A stretch of DNA of 48,393 bases from Prevotellaceae bacterium. Its GTDB lineage: Bacteria > Bacteroidota > Bacteroidia > Bacteroidales > Bacteroidaceae. The stretch spans positions 1 through 48,393 of the forward strand of contig JAGKTZ010000009.1 of the NCBI GenBank assembly GCA_021153165.1, read 5' to 3'. A program made the translations under genes and the position numbers. The notes beneath the pieces are model-generated. The model had not been told where the DNA came from and searched no databases. It was given only the letters and a program-made list of their open reading frames with translations. Of the stretch, positions 1-7,789 are shown piece after piece. The number at the start of each line of letters is the position of its first letter. Position 1 is the first letter of the stretch.

Positions 1-684
1 ATTCAAGTGTAAGCGGCGTATAATTTCAATTGCTTTCTCATAACGCCCCTGTTTTATATAAATTTTGGCCAAAGTTTCTGTAAAATAGCATTCTTCGAGT
101 GGAGGTTGCTCTTCGTTTTCTTCACTTTGGTGTTCGGGCGTCAGCGTAGGTGTATCAGAGAGAACAATACGTTCATTTTCGTCGCGGTCGAGGTATTCGT
201 CAAGTAACTCTTCGCTTCTTTGTACTTTCTGGCTTTCTGTTTGCTCATTCTCAACGACTGCGTCTTCAAGGTCCAACAGATATGCTACGTAGTCATTGGT
301 TGGGTCTGCTTTGGGGCGACCTGTTCTGCTGAATGTTTCCTCTGGTGTATCGAGGGTGTTGAGGAAATCTTCGATCAAGTTGGTCGTTCGGTCAGCATTC
401 TCGTCTTTTACGACTTTCTTGGGTTTAGGCGAATATTCTACGGCGATTTTGTAATTATTGCCCTCCACCATATTAAATAATGCCTTTCTATCTGGCACAT
501 ATATAGCAGCACGGCGCAACTCTTCTCCGAATGAAGGGTCATGTAGCAAAAAGAGATTTTTAAGGAATAAAAGTCGAGCTGCCTGATAATAGGGGTATTG
601 GGCTACGATTTCACGCAGTCCATACAATGTGTCTTTATTGAGATGCTCAGGGTGCTTGACCAGCTCATTTATCTGTAAATTCAT
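1..684 (-). CDS. TPR-containing protein (C-terminus off the window)
   Basis: The minus-strand frame is open from an ATG at 684 to the left edge with no stop, giving the first 228 residues. The protein starts MNLQINELVKHPEHL. Residues about 10-75 hold a helical segment rich in aromatic and leucine residues (YPYYQAARLLFLKNLF). An acidic, proline-containing linker follows (about 95-190), then a typical tetratricopeptide helix pair at the edge (TLAKIYIKQGRYEKAIEII). No signal peptide is visible, so it is probably cytoplasmic. It lies 51 bp downstream of the lptE-like gene on the same strand; in Bacteroides a TPR protein takes this place after the sigma-54 activator and LptE genes. Its exact role is unknown; TPR repeats usually mediate protein contacts. 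The reading frame is clear, the function only at fold level. Confidence 0.85.
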   Translation of the reverse strand, partial: MNLQINELVKHPEHLNKDTLYGLREIVAQYPYYQAARLLFLKNLFLLHDPSFGEELRRAAIYVPDRKALFNMVEGNNYKIAVEYSPKPKKVVKDENADRTTNLIEDFLNTLDTPEETFSRTGRPKADPTNDYVAYLLDLEDAVVENEQTESQKVQRSEELLDEYLDRDENERIVLSDTPTLTPEHQSEENEEQPPLEECYFTETLAKIYIKQGRYEKAIEIIRRLHLN

Positions 685-735
685 ATTCCTGTATTGGGAT
701 TATTCCTTGTGTGATTATTATCTTTTATATCAGTC

Positions 736-1266
736 CTACCAGTCGGCTACAGTAGCGTTAAATATTTGGTCGGTCAGGTCTTTGACCATTTCTGTGACGA
801 GTTGTTCCTGCACGGCGCTCAACTGTTGTGTGGAGTTATATTGTGTCGTTGCAGAAAATTGTCTTTCCCAACTTTCGTTGGTCTTTGAGTTAGTGAAGCG
901 GATGTTTACCGTCATCTTCAATTGTACTTGCGAAGAAAATCCATCTGCAGATATGGATTTATTATATTGGTCGTAGCCGGTGATTTCTCCTGCAATGTGC
1001 AAATCTCCTCCTCGCTTTACGATTTTCAATCTTGTTTGATTAGCATAGAGGTCTTGCAATTTATTATTGAACATTGCTTCCATTGGCGCCCAACCATAGG
1101 GCGCTCTGTTGGCAACGTTGTCCAGTTGAATGGTCTTGATGAGATCGTAGTTGATGGAAGTTCCCGTGAATTTGTAACTAATGCTACAGCCTACGACCAA
1201 AAGCATTGCGAGCACTCCACCTAATATATTTAGCGTATGTCTGCGGGGAATTTTACTCCAAGCCAT
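736..1266 (-). CDS. LptE-family LPS-assembly lipoprotein
   Basis: A 176-residue protein with a basic N-terminus, one hydrophobic segment (about 14-26) and a lipobox-like LVVGC with cysteine at about 27, so it is probably an outer-membrane lipoprotein. The rest has the pattern of the LptE/DUF4136-like family: an early FTGTSINY strand, NNKLQDLY, a central GEITGYD strand, and a C-terminal region ending in LTDQIFNATVADW. LptE partners LptD to insert lipopolysaccharide into the outer leaflet. Its first 14 bases overlap the 3' end of the sigma-54 activator gene, which implies co-transcription and translational coupling. The match is by motif pattern and by the conserved Bacteroides gene order; LptE proteins diverge strongly, so the family call is firmer than the mechanism. 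Confidence 0.75.
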   Translation of the reverse strand: MAWSKIPRRHTLNILGGVLAMLLVVGCSISYKFTGTSINYDLIKTIQLDNVANRAPYGWAPMEAMFNNKLQDLYANQTRLKIVKRGGDLHIAGEITGYDQYNKSISADGFSSQVQLKMTVNIRFTNSKTNESWERQFSATTQYNSTQQLSAVQEQLVTEMVKDLTDQIFNATVADW

Positions 1267-2506
1267 ATTCTTTAATTTTTCGGTAAAGGGTTCGTTCGCT
1301 TATGCCTAATTGTTCAGCGGTCAACTTACGTTTTCCTCGGTTGAAGTTGAGAGCTTTTTGAATGGTCTCCTTTTCTATAGATTCAAGAGACTCTGTCTGT
1401 TTTTCCGATAGGCCCACATAGTCATTCTCCCTCACCTCCTCTACAGTCACGAAATTCTGTCGCTCATTCTCCTTGACTTGTGTTGTGGCCGAGGTGTGAG
1501 GATATTCCTGAGATTTGATAAAGGTGAGTTCGCCGCCTCTATGCTCGTGCATATCTGCTGTGGGTTTATTGATGCTGCCACTAGCATTGATGATACTTTT
1601 TAACTCATTGACATCTCTGCGTAAGTCGAAAAGGATCTGATACAAGATTTCCCTTTCGTTTTCGAAACTCTTATTGCTATTTTCCGCTGTGATGGGGATC
1701 AACTGATTACTGCGTTCTCCTATGGGAAGATACATGCGCAGAGTTTCATCTGAGATTTCTCGCTCCTCAGAGGTGACCATCATGTTTTCTGCCAAGTTTT
1801 TGAGTTGTCTCACATTGCCTGGCCAGGAGTAAGAAAGGATGATGTCTTGTGCCTCCTGAGTTAATCGAATGGGAGGCATCTTGTATTTCTCACTCAGTTC
1901 AAGAACGAATTTTTTAAAGAGCAAGATAATGTCATGTCCCCTTTCCCTTAGCGCAGGAATTGCGATGTTTACAGAATTGAGTCGGTAGTAGAGGTCTTCT
2001 CTAAACTTTCCTTCCTTGATAGCCTGTTCTATATTAACATTGGTCGCGGCTACGATACGCACATCCGTACGTTTCACTTCGCTTGCGCCGACTGGTATAT
2101 ATTCGCCAGTCTCAAGTACGCGCAACAGGCGGGCTTGTGTGGAAAGGGGGAGTTCGCCGACTTCATCCAAGAAGAGTGTACCTCCGCTGGCTACAGAGAA
2201 ATACCCCTCTCTGCGCTCAATAGCTCCAGTAAAAGCGCCTTTTTCGTGACCGAAGAGTTCCGAGTCGATTGTTCCTTCGGGTATTGCGCCGCAGTTTACG
2301 GCAAAGAATTTTTTGTTCTTGCGCTGACTATGATCATGGATAATGCGTGGAAAATTTTCCTTGCCCACACCATTCTCCCCTGTCACTAATACAGAAAGAT
2401 CTACTGGAGCAATTTTCAGCGCGACTTCCAATGCACGATTCAGGGCATCACAGTTGCCCGCGATGCCATATCTTTGCTTGATGGTCTGAATCTGTGTATT
2501 GTTCAT
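1253..2506 (-). CDS. Sigma-54-dependent transcriptional activator (AAA+, Fis-type HTH)
   Basis: A 417-residue enhancer-binding protein that should remodel sigma-54 RNA polymerase by ATP hydrolysis. The AAA+ module begins almost at once: Walker A GENGVGKE (about 43-50), the sigma-54 contact loop GAFTGA, Walker B FLDEVGEL, and WPGNVRQL in the lid. The C-terminus is a Fis-type helix-turn-helix (LTAEQLGISERTLYRKIKEYG). There is no receiver or GAF domain in front of the ATPase, only about 20 residues, so control probably comes through partner proteins, as for PspF, or through abundance. Between ATPase and HTH lies a long low-complexity linker (about 270-370). It overlaps and precedes lptE. A TAnnTTTG-type -7 element sits at 2531-2538. 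The target genes cannot be read from this window. Confidence 0.9.
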   Translation of the reverse strand: MNNTQIQTIKQRYGIAGNCDALNRALEVALKIAPVDLSVLVTGENGVGKENFPRIIHDHSQRKNKKFFAVNCGAIPEGTIDSELFGHEKGAFTGAIERREGYFSVASGGTLFLDEVGELPLSTQARLLRVLETGEYIPVGASEVKRTDVRIVAATNVNIEQAIKEGKFREDLYYRLNSVNIAIPALRERGHDIILLFKKFVLELSEKYKMPPIRLTQEAQDIILSYSWPGNVRQLKNLAENMMVTSEEREISDETLRMYLPIGERSNQLIPITAENSNKSFENEREILYQILFDLRRDVNELKSIINASGSINKPTADMHEHRGGELTFIKSQEYPHTSATTQVKENERQNFVTVEEVRENDYVGLSEKQTESLESIEKETIQKALNFNRGKRKLTAEQLGISERTLYRKIKEYGLE

Positions 2507-2530
2507 TTATGATAAGTCGCTATTTCGTAG

Positions 2531-2538
2531 CAAAGTTA
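2531..2538 (-). promoter_or_regulatory. Candidate -7 element for the sigma-54 activator operon
   Basis: The minus strand reads TAACTTTG, a perfect TAnnTTTG, 24 bases before the ATG at 2506. No TTTG lies at the ideal 19-bp spacing (a TTG is 22 bp away), so only the -7 box is well supported. Confidence 0.45.
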
Positions 2539-2579
2539 CGCTTTTTTATAATATCTGTGACAATTTTGCTTCGTTTTTC

Positions 2580-3020
2580 TTATTCACCCTCCTCGTCTTC
2601 GTCGTCGAAGGGGAAGTAAAAATCGCTTTCCATCGATATGGGTACGTGGAAATCTTCTATTGCGCGTCGGTCTTTTTTTGTAGGACGCCCTGTACCTTTT
2701 GCTCGATCAATAAAGCCACTGATGCGACTCAACTCGAGTATTTCATATTGTTCGGGCGCAGTGATATTTTCCAGGACATCTGGCAACAATTTTGCCCCCA
2801 CACGTTTTTCGATAGTTTGTTTCACCTGAAAAGTGTAGGTAATAGGCGGCTTTCTTACCCCTACCTTATCCCCTACTTTCACACATCTTGATGCTTTCAC
2901 ATTGGCGCCGTTGATACTGATGCGTCCGTTCTTGCAGGCATCGGCTGCCAGGGTGCGCGTCTTGTAGATACGTGCTGCCCACAACCATTTGTCTATTCTT
3001 GCTTCCCCGGGATTACTCAT
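2580..3020 (-). CDS. S4-domain RNA-binding protein, Hsp15/HslR-like
   Basis: A 146-residue protein that opens with the S4 RNA-binding fold (RIDKWLWAARIYKTRTLA; ...GRISINGANVKAS...GDKV), the arrangement of ribosome-associated heat shock protein 15. In that family the S4 domain binds stalled 50S subunits that carry nascent chain-tRNA and helps recycle them. The C-terminus has a basic stretch (GRPTKKDRR) and ends in a very acidic tail (DDEDEEGE). Its ATG overlaps the stop codon of the peptidyl-tRNA hydrolase gene by 4 bp (ATGA), so the two are translationally coupled; both act on peptidyl-tRNA, which fits the Hsp15 role. Cytoplasmic. The family call is secure, the physiological role inferred. 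Confidence 0.85.
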   Translation of the reverse strand: MSNPGEARIDKWLWAARIYKTRTLAADACKNGRISINGANVKASRCVKVGDKVGVRKPPITYTFQVKQTIEKRVGAKLLPDVLENITAPEQYEILELSRISGFIDRAKGTGRPTKKDRRAIEDFHVPISMESDFYFPFDDEDEEGE

Positions 3021-3643
3021 TTTTTATTGAAATGATTCATGGTAAACTGTATGCCGCTCAATGCAAAGCTTTTGATCATCTCTGCAGCCACCTCGAGTCG
3101 TTCGGGCATTGCCGACAAGTCTTCTGCCGAGAATTTGCCAAGGACAAAATCCACCTGTCCGCCTCGGGGGAAGTCGTTGCCTATACCAAAGCGTAAGCGG
3201 GCATATTGTTGAGTCCCCAGTGTCTGGGTGATATGACGCAATCCGTTGTGGCCGGCTTCACTGCCACCGGGTTTCATGCGCAATGCACCAAAGGGGAGGG
3301 CTAGGTCGTCTACGACCACTAGCACACGTTCCAGGTCTATTTTCTTTTCCTTCATCCAATATCTCACGGCATTGCCCGACAGATTCATATATGTTGATGG
3401 TTTCAGCAGGATGAGGTTTTGATTTTTCACTTTCATTTCGGTCACGAATCCGTATCGTTTGTCCTGGAAAGTCACTCCTGCTGCTTCGGCCATAGCGTCT
3501 AGTACGGTAAAGCCGATGTTGTGTCTTGTACCAGCGTATTCGCTTCCTATATTGCCCAGGCCTACTATCAGATGATTCATATCGTTGGCGTCAGTATTTT
3601 GTTGTTTGGAAAAGATTTTTAGTAGTTTGTCGAGAAAGTTCAT
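3017..3643 (-). CDS. pth: Peptidyl-tRNA hydrolase
   Basis: A 208-residue Pth that cleaves peptidyl-tRNA released from ribosomes. Family hallmarks are present: LIVGLGNIGSEYAGTRHNIGF, with the catalytic His in the TRHNIGF segment; LLKPSTYMNLSG; VVVDDLALPFG; and GSEAGHNGLRHI. The first 21 residues are an extension not usual in Pth; a second ATG at 3580 would give the standard start MNHLIVGLGN. The upstream start is preceded by an A-rich leader (AAAAACGTCAAG), which is the Bacteroidetes norm, so both starts are possible. The gene follows rplY and is coupled to the S4 protein gene, the usual rplY-pth-S4 order in Bacteroidales. Confidence 0.95.
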   Translation of the reverse strand: MNFLDKLLKIFSKQQNTDANDMNHLIVGLGNIGSEYAGTRHNIGFTVLDAMAEAAGVTFQDKRYGFVTEMKVKNQNLILLKPSTYMNLSGNAVRYWMKEKKIDLERVLVVVDDLALPFGALRMKPGGSEAGHNGLRHITQTLGTQQYARLRFGIGNDFPRGGQVDFVLGKFSAEDLSAMPERLEVAAEMIKSFALSGIQFTMNHFNKK

Positions 3644-3665
3644 CTTGACGTTTTTAGATAAAAAG

Positions 3666-3721
3666 AGAAAGAATGGAAGTTGAGCGCCCTTGGGATAGTG
3701 CGTTCGTCTCCCATTCTTTCT
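3666..3721 (-). terminator. Candidate terminator after rplY
   Basis: A perfect 11-bp inverted repeat (AGAAAGAATGG at 3666-3676 and CCATTCTTTCT at 3711-3721) with a 34-base loop. On the minus strand it is followed by CTCTTTTTATC, so it could end transcription after rplY or attenuate read-through into pth. The long loop makes it weaker than a textbook terminator. Confidence 0.45.
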
Positions 3722-3743
3722 GTATGATTTCTGCTAAATGCTA

Positions 3744-4346
3744 TTATTTGCCCTTTGCAGCAGCAGCCATAGCACCCATAGCAGCACGAGTCATCTTAAC
3801 AGTAACTACGATCACTTCCTTTGGAGTAACGAGTTCAATACCTTCGTAAGAGAGGTCGCCTACCTTCAAAGACTTACCCAAACCAAGGCTTGTCACATCT
3901 ACATCCAACTTTTCAGGGATTGCAGTGTAAGGTGCCTTAACGTTGATCTTGCGAACCATTGCCATCAACTTACCACCGGCACGTACACCTTCTGCGAGAC
4001 CCTTAGGAGCGATAGGAATACCTACTACGATAGGACGATTTTCTACTACTTCATAGAAGTCTACGTGAAGTACGTTGTCCTTAACTGGGTGGCATTGTAC
4101 TTCCTTGACGATAGCCTTGTGTTCTACGCCGTCGAGGTTGATGTTTACGAGGTAAACGTGAGGAGTGAAGTAGATCTTGTCGATTTCCTTAGCGCTAACT
4201 ACGAAGTGAGTAGCTTCGGGCAAACCGTTAGCATCACGCTTTTCTCCATAAAGTACGCAAGGTACGAGACCATTCTTGCGAACTTCCTTAGTTGCTTTCT
4301 TACCAACTACTTGGCGAGCAGAACCATTGATTGAAAATTCTCTCAT
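3744..4346 (-). CDS. rplY: 50S ribosomal protein L25 (Ctc form)
   Basis: A 200-residue L25 of the long, two-domain Ctc/TL5 type, which binds 5S rRNA in the large subunit. The N-terminal L25 domain (about 1-90) shows REFSINGSARQVVGKKATKEVRK and the VPCVLYG strand. The C-terminal beta domain (about 95-185) includes PIVVGIPIAPKGLAEGV and the final VTVKM strand, then an alanine-rich tail (AAMGAMAAAAKGK). Length is normal for the Ctc form. A complete promoter lies about 105 bases upstream, so the mRNA has an unusually long leader with two small hairpins. The neighbours pth and the S4 gene are also translation factors. Confidence 0.97.
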   Translation of the reverse strand: MREFSINGSARQVVGKKATKEVRKNGLVPCVLYGEKRDANGLPEATHFVVSAKEIDKIYFTPHVYLVNINLDGVEHKAIVKEVQCHPVKDNVLHVDFYEVVENRPIVVGIPIAPKGLAEGVRAGGKLMAMVRKINVKAPYTAIPEKLDVDVTSLGLGKSLKVGDLSYEGIELVTPKEVIVVTVKMTRAAMGAMAAAAKGK

Positions 4347-4450
4347 TGTCTTTTTTTTGTTTAAATTGTGTTACTCTAAATTAAGTTTTTATCGCTTAAT
4401 TCGCCATCACACGTTGGTTTGTCTAAACCATACGTCGGACAAATCGGGTG

Positions 4451-4481
4451 CAAAATTACATTTATTTTTTTAATTACCAAA
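4451..4481 (-). promoter_or_regulatory. Promoter for rplY (TTTG-N19-TAATTTTG)
   Basis: On the minus strand TTTG (4481-4478) and TAATTTTG (4458-4451) are separated by exactly 19 bp, the Bacteroidetes primary sigma factor layout. Transcription would start near 4445, leaving a leader of about 100 bases before the L25 start codon. Confidence 0.7.
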
Positions 4482-4530
4482 ACACCTACAATTCTTTTTT
4501 GCAAAACAACAAAATATGTAGTATTTTTCC

Positions 4531-4538
4531 TACTTTTG
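4531..4538 (+). promoter_or_regulatory. -7 element for the glycosidase-like gene
   Basis: TACTTTTG matches TAnnTTTG and lies 26 bases before the ATG at 4565. No TTG lies at 19-21 bp upstream, so only the -7 box is supported. It is divergent from the rplY promoter. Confidence 0.45.
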
Positions 4539-4564
4539 CCAAGTATAACATTATCATCACAACA

Positions 4565-5755
4565 ATGAATCTAAGAATATACTTTTTTATGCTCTTGTGC
4601 ATCCTTTTAGGAACAGAAACAGATCTTTTCGCCCGGAAGCGGTCTGCAGAAATCCCCATCCTTGCTTGGTACAGCATTCCGCCCGGTGAAAATGCCACTG
4701 AGGAACGCTACCGCGAACTGAAGGATTGTGGATTCAATTATTCCTTCTCACTTATTTATACAAAGAAGGATGCCCTGCGTGCTCTGGATTTGTGTCGCAA
4801 GGTGGGTATGAAATCTATCTTCATGTGCCCCGAACTGAAATCAGAAACAGAGGCGACGGTGAAGCAGGTGCGTAGGCACCGTGCCCTGGGTGGTTATTTC
4901 CTAAGAGACGAACCCCAGAATGCAGATCTCGAAGAGTTGGGCAAATGGGCACGCAGAGTGGAAGCAGCAGATACAAAGCACCCGTGCTACTTGAACCTGC
5001 AACCCAGTTGGGCATTTAGCAAGTCTGGGTACGAGGAGCACCTACGATTGTTTGACAAGCAGGTGAATCTCCCCTTACTTTCCTTTGACCATTATCCGCT
5101 CTTGAGTAAGGGCAAGGAGATCTTTTTGCGTGCTGAATTCTACGAGAATTTGGAGATGATTTCTGCAGAATCTCGTCGTACGGGGAAACCCTTTTGGGCT
5201 TTTGCACTGAGTACGGCTCACATGGAATATCCCGTGCCCACGAAGGGACATATGCGTCTGCAGATGTATAGTAACCTGCTCTATGGTGCACAGGGCTTGC
5301 AGTATTTCACCTATTGGAATCCTTCGACCGAGACTTGGGACTTTCATCAGGCGCCAATCACTGAGCAAGGGTTGCGCAGTAGAGTCTACGAGGAGGTGCG
5401 TACGCTGAATCAAGAAATACAATGCTGGGCGAAAGTGTTCCTGGGATGCCGTGTCGAGGGTGTCTCGCATATGGGCAACAAGATTCCACAGGGGACAAAA
5501 CGTCTGACGACTTTACCTCCCAATTTCCTAAAGATAGATAGCCGTGGCCAAAGCGCGATGGTCTCGCAATTGACCAACGAGGGACACCACTACGTTATTA
5601 TCCAAAATACTAACCCCACAGAAGGTCTTTGCATAGATATTTTGACCAACGACAAGGTGCAGCGCCTACGCCAAGATGGCTCCGTGGTGCAAGCATCACG
5701 CTATGAAGCCGAACATTACCTGGAACCTGGTATGATAGAGGTGTATTATTGGTAG
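4565..5755 (+). CDS. Secreted TIM-barrel glycosidase-like protein (GH42-like)
   Basis: A 396-residue protein from the ATG at 4565. The frame is open further upstream, but only this start gives a proper signal peptide (MNLRIYFFMLLCILLG, cleavage near FA-RK) and places a -7 box just ahead. The body alternates strands and helices as in a (beta/alpha)8 barrel: ILAWYSIP at strand 1, SIFMCPEL, then GGYFLRDEP, where the E is a candidate acid/base as in clan GH-A enzymes, LLSFDHYPL, FWAFAL and GLQYFTYWNP. A small beta domain follows (about 310-396). The best guess is a periplasmic or surface glycoside hydrolase of the GH42/beta-galactosidase-like group; the substrate is unknown and a catalytic nucleophile was not pinned down. 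It stands alone, between divergent rplY and a convergent esterase gene. Confidence 0.7.
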   Translation: MNLRIYFFMLLCILLGTETDLFARKRSAEIPILAWYSIPPGENATEERYRELKDCGFNYSFSLIYTKKDALRALDLCRKVGMKSIFMCPELKSETEATVKQVRRHRALGGYFLRDEPQNADLEELGKWARRVEAADTKHPCYLNLQPSWAFSKSGYEEHLRLFDKQVNLPLLSFDHYPLLSKGKEIFLRAEFYENLEMISAESRRTGKPFWAFALSTAHMEYPVPTKGHMRLQMYSNLLYGAQGLQYFTYWNPSTETWDFHQAPITEQGLRSRVYEEVRTLNQEIQCWAKVFLGCRVEGVSHMGNKIPQGTKRLTTLPPNFLKIDSRGQSAMVSQLTNEGHHYVIIQNTNPTEGLCIDILTNDKVQRLRQDGSVVQASRYEAEHYLEPGMIEVYYW

Positions 5756-5758
5756 GAG

Positions 5759-5856
5759 AGTTGAGAGATGAACGTTGAGAGTTGAGGGATGGACGATAAA
5801 AGATAAACGTTGGACGAGTGAGGGGTAAGCGTTGATTAAAAATCGTTGATAAAAAA
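5759..5856 (+). repeat. 7-bp periodic repeat array (14 units)
   Basis: Starting 4 bases after the stop codon of the glycosidase-like gene, the sequence reads in strict 7-base steps: AGTTGAG, AGATGAA, CGTTGAG, AGTTGAG, GGATGGA, CGATAAA, AGATAAA, CGTTGGA, CGAGTGA, GGGGTAA, GCGTTGA, TTAAAAA, TCGTTGA, TAAAAAA. The consensus is close to (A/C)G(A/T)TGAR, decaying to the right. No coding potential is seen. Confidence 0.75.
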
Positions 5857-5858
5857 GT

Positions 5859-5899
5859 AGAGAGGGGGCTTCTTCTGCAATGAAAGAAGATCCCTCTCT
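5859..5899. terminator. Bidirectional terminator between convergent genes
   Basis: A 16-bp stem with one mismatch: the left arm (5859-5874) begins AGAGAGGG and the right arm (5884-5899) ends CCCTCTCT, with a 9-base loop. On the minus strand it is followed by CTACTTTTTT, so it best serves the esterase gene; the plus side has only a weak T-tract. Confidence 0.75.
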
Positions 5900-5929
5900 G
5901 TTTATAGTTTAGGGAAATTTGTCGTAAGG

Positions 5930-7441
5930 TTAGAACATCACCTTTTTGCCGTTTGATGTGATATACACGCCGTTTTGTGGTTGTGTGGTCATCTTGCCAG
6001 CCAAGTCGTAGTAGTGACCATCCTTTGCCTCGTCCATTTCTACGCCGGCAACACCTGTGCCATCCGCAGCAAAGTCAATCACCACAGATGCAGGGAAGAT
6101 ACGTTCGGGATCGTAGAAGGTCGCTAGGCTGTTTGCCATATCCTGTACTGTAGGTTGCAGCATACCATTGAAGAGCACTTTGCCATTGGCAGTGATCTTC
6201 ACAGGCTGATTAAAATCTACCAATTTGGGAGAAAGGTAGAGGCGGATCTTACCCTTGTTCAAATCAGCATAGAACTTTTTGAAAAACTTGTTGATACCAT
6301 TTTCAGTTTCTGTACAATTGTACACTGTTTTCTTTGAAGCGAGTGTAATCTCGTTGCCCTCGATGTCCATGAAATAAGTAATACGATAAGTATCAAACTC
6401 GCCGCGTGGATCTTCCTCAACGCAGATATTCGCAAAGCCCTTTCTGTAGATACCATCCATTTCAAAGTTTTCCCAGATCACATGTTTGGGCTGAGGATTT
6501 CGGGTGTATTGTGCCAACCAAGGCGTGGTCTTAGTATAATCAATTTGGTGTCCCTTGCCAGGGATCAATTCGATGTGATGTACGAAGCCATCAGGATATT
6601 TCTTCTGTGCTGCTTCAAAGGCGTCCTTAGTTGCTTGTGTCAATTCATTACGGAAGAAGCCGGTGTCGTCGGCACCTGTGCGGAAGTTGAATGCCAGATT
6701 GCGGCAGTTCTCAACGGGAGCATTCTTCAGGGGCTCACCGCCTGCCATGGGACCAGCACCTGCCAGATAGTCGCCATAGTATGATGCCAGGCGTTGACTA
6801 CCATATCCCCCCTCGGAGATACCAAAGAAATAGATGCGGTTGGGGTCGATATCACCAGTCAGATAAAGTTGGCGCAACAGTTTTTCCCATGCCCATTGCT
6901 TACCCTTTTGCCACCAGCGATAGTAATCTCCAGTGTTGGGGATTTGAGGAATAAAGTAAACCGAAGGACCATCTTCAAAACTATTGCCAAATTTGATACC
7001 ATTAGCCCATTCATTATCCTTATCACCTGAGCCATGCAGATAGAGGAACAAGGGATAGCCAGCTTCGGGGCGAGCACCCTTTTTGCCATAGTAATAGTTC
7101 ATCACAGCATTGTATTCGAGTTTTGCGGGCAATGTCCAACTGCTATGTTTCTTCAGACTCAGTTCGTCCAGGGGAATCAAGCGTTCTTCATCCAGAGCCT
7201 CGTTGGCTTTGGCCCAAGCCTGCCATACGGCATTTTGTTGTGCTTCGATTTGTGAGAGTTCTACGGGGATGTTTTGCGAGAAAGCCTCTTCGCTACCATT
7301 GAGGCGTGCCGAGAAATAATTGATCAAAGCCTCGTCATCTCCAGCGGCAGATGCTGGTGTCGCCATAGCGCAGAGTGCACACGCTGCAAAGGCATATTTT
7401 GCTGCAGCAGTCCATGTGCGGCGTAGTGTAAGTTGTACCAT
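5930..7441 (-). CDS. Secreted alpha/beta-hydrolase (esterase/PHB-depolymerase-like)
   Basis: A 503-residue protein with a signal peptide (AAKYAFAACALCAMATPASA, mature from about residue 34). The core (about 120-330) is an alpha/beta-hydrolase: an oxyanion-type strand FLYLHGSGDKDNEW, the nucleophile elbow GISEGG with Ser209, and a late His in PGKGHQIDY. This resembles feruloyl/acetyl-xylan esterases and PHB-depolymerase-like enzymes; the substrate is not determinable. Residues about 340-470 form a beta-rich accessory region. The C-terminus (YYDLAGKM...GVYITSNGKKVMF) looks like the short tails of Prevotella secreted proteins that resemble type IX sorting signals. It converges with the glycosidase-like gene. 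A -7 box (7550-7557) sits about 110 bases upstream. Confidence 0.75.
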   Translation of the reverse strand: MVQLTLRRTWTAAAKYAFAACALCAMATPASAAGDDEALINYFSARLNGSEEAFSQNIPVELSQIEAQQNAVWQAWAKANEALDEERLIPLDELSLKKHSSWTLPAKLEYNAVMNYYYGKKGARPEAGYPLFLYLHGSGDKDNEWANGIKFGNSFEDGPSVYFIPQIPNTGDYYRWWQKGKQWAWEKLLRQLYLTGDIDPNRIYFFGISEGGYGSQRLASYYGDYLAGAGPMAGGEPLKNAPVENCRNLAFNFRTGADDTGFFRNELTQATKDAFEAAQKKYPDGFVHHIELIPGKGHQIDYTKTTPWLAQYTRNPQPKHVIWENFEMDGIYRKGFANICVEEDPRGEFDTYRITYFMDIEGNEITLASKKTVYNCTETENGINKFFKKFYADLNKGKIRLYLSPKLVDFNQPVKITANGKVLFNGMLQPTVQDMANSLATFYDPERIFPASVVIDFAADGTGVAGVEMDEAKDGHYYDLAGKMTTQPQNGVYITSNGKKVMF

Positions 7442-7549
7442 ACGTCAAGTGTTTTGATGATTATTTTTTGTATCTATTATTATTTATGTGTAAAGTAAGA
7501 AAACTGTTTCTCGCCAATGCTATTGGAGCAAAATCGCAGTTTTCCCGTA

Positions 7550-7557
7550 CAAAGATA
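7550..7557 (-). promoter_or_regulatory. -7 element for the esterase gene
   Basis: The minus strand reads TATCTTTG, a perfect TAnnTTTG, about 110 bases upstream of the start at 7441. A TTTG lies only 12 bp further upstream, not the usual 19, so the -33 box is uncertain. Confidence 0.4.
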
Positions 7558-7681
7558 CATCTTGCTGTGCAAATAAGATGATTTTTAACGCTTTTTTTAG
7601 TTTTCATTGCTTTTATTATACTTCTCATCATTTCTTTAACCACACATTCCACTTCGCTATTCAAAAAATCAGATGCAACAC

Positions 7682-7712
7682 TTTGTCAAGCCCTACCGTT
7701 GTCGTATCTTCG
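7682..7712 (+). promoter_or_regulatory. Promoter for the DUF456 gene (TTTG-N19-TATCTTCG)
   Basis: TTTG at 7682-7685 and TATCTTCG at 7705-7712 are separated by exactly 19 bp; the -7 box has one departure (C) from TAnnTTTG. The predicted start of transcription is about 70 bases before the ATG at 7790. Confidence 0.55.
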
Positions 7713-7789
7713 CAGGCGAATATCACAGTGACATTATACTGAGTGCACCCCTAAACAGCTAATAATATAAATATAAAGAAATAATATTG

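Noticed and set aside
4448..4564. Longer N-terminus for the glycosidase-like protein
   Set aside because: The extension overlaps both promoters and would bury the signal peptide.
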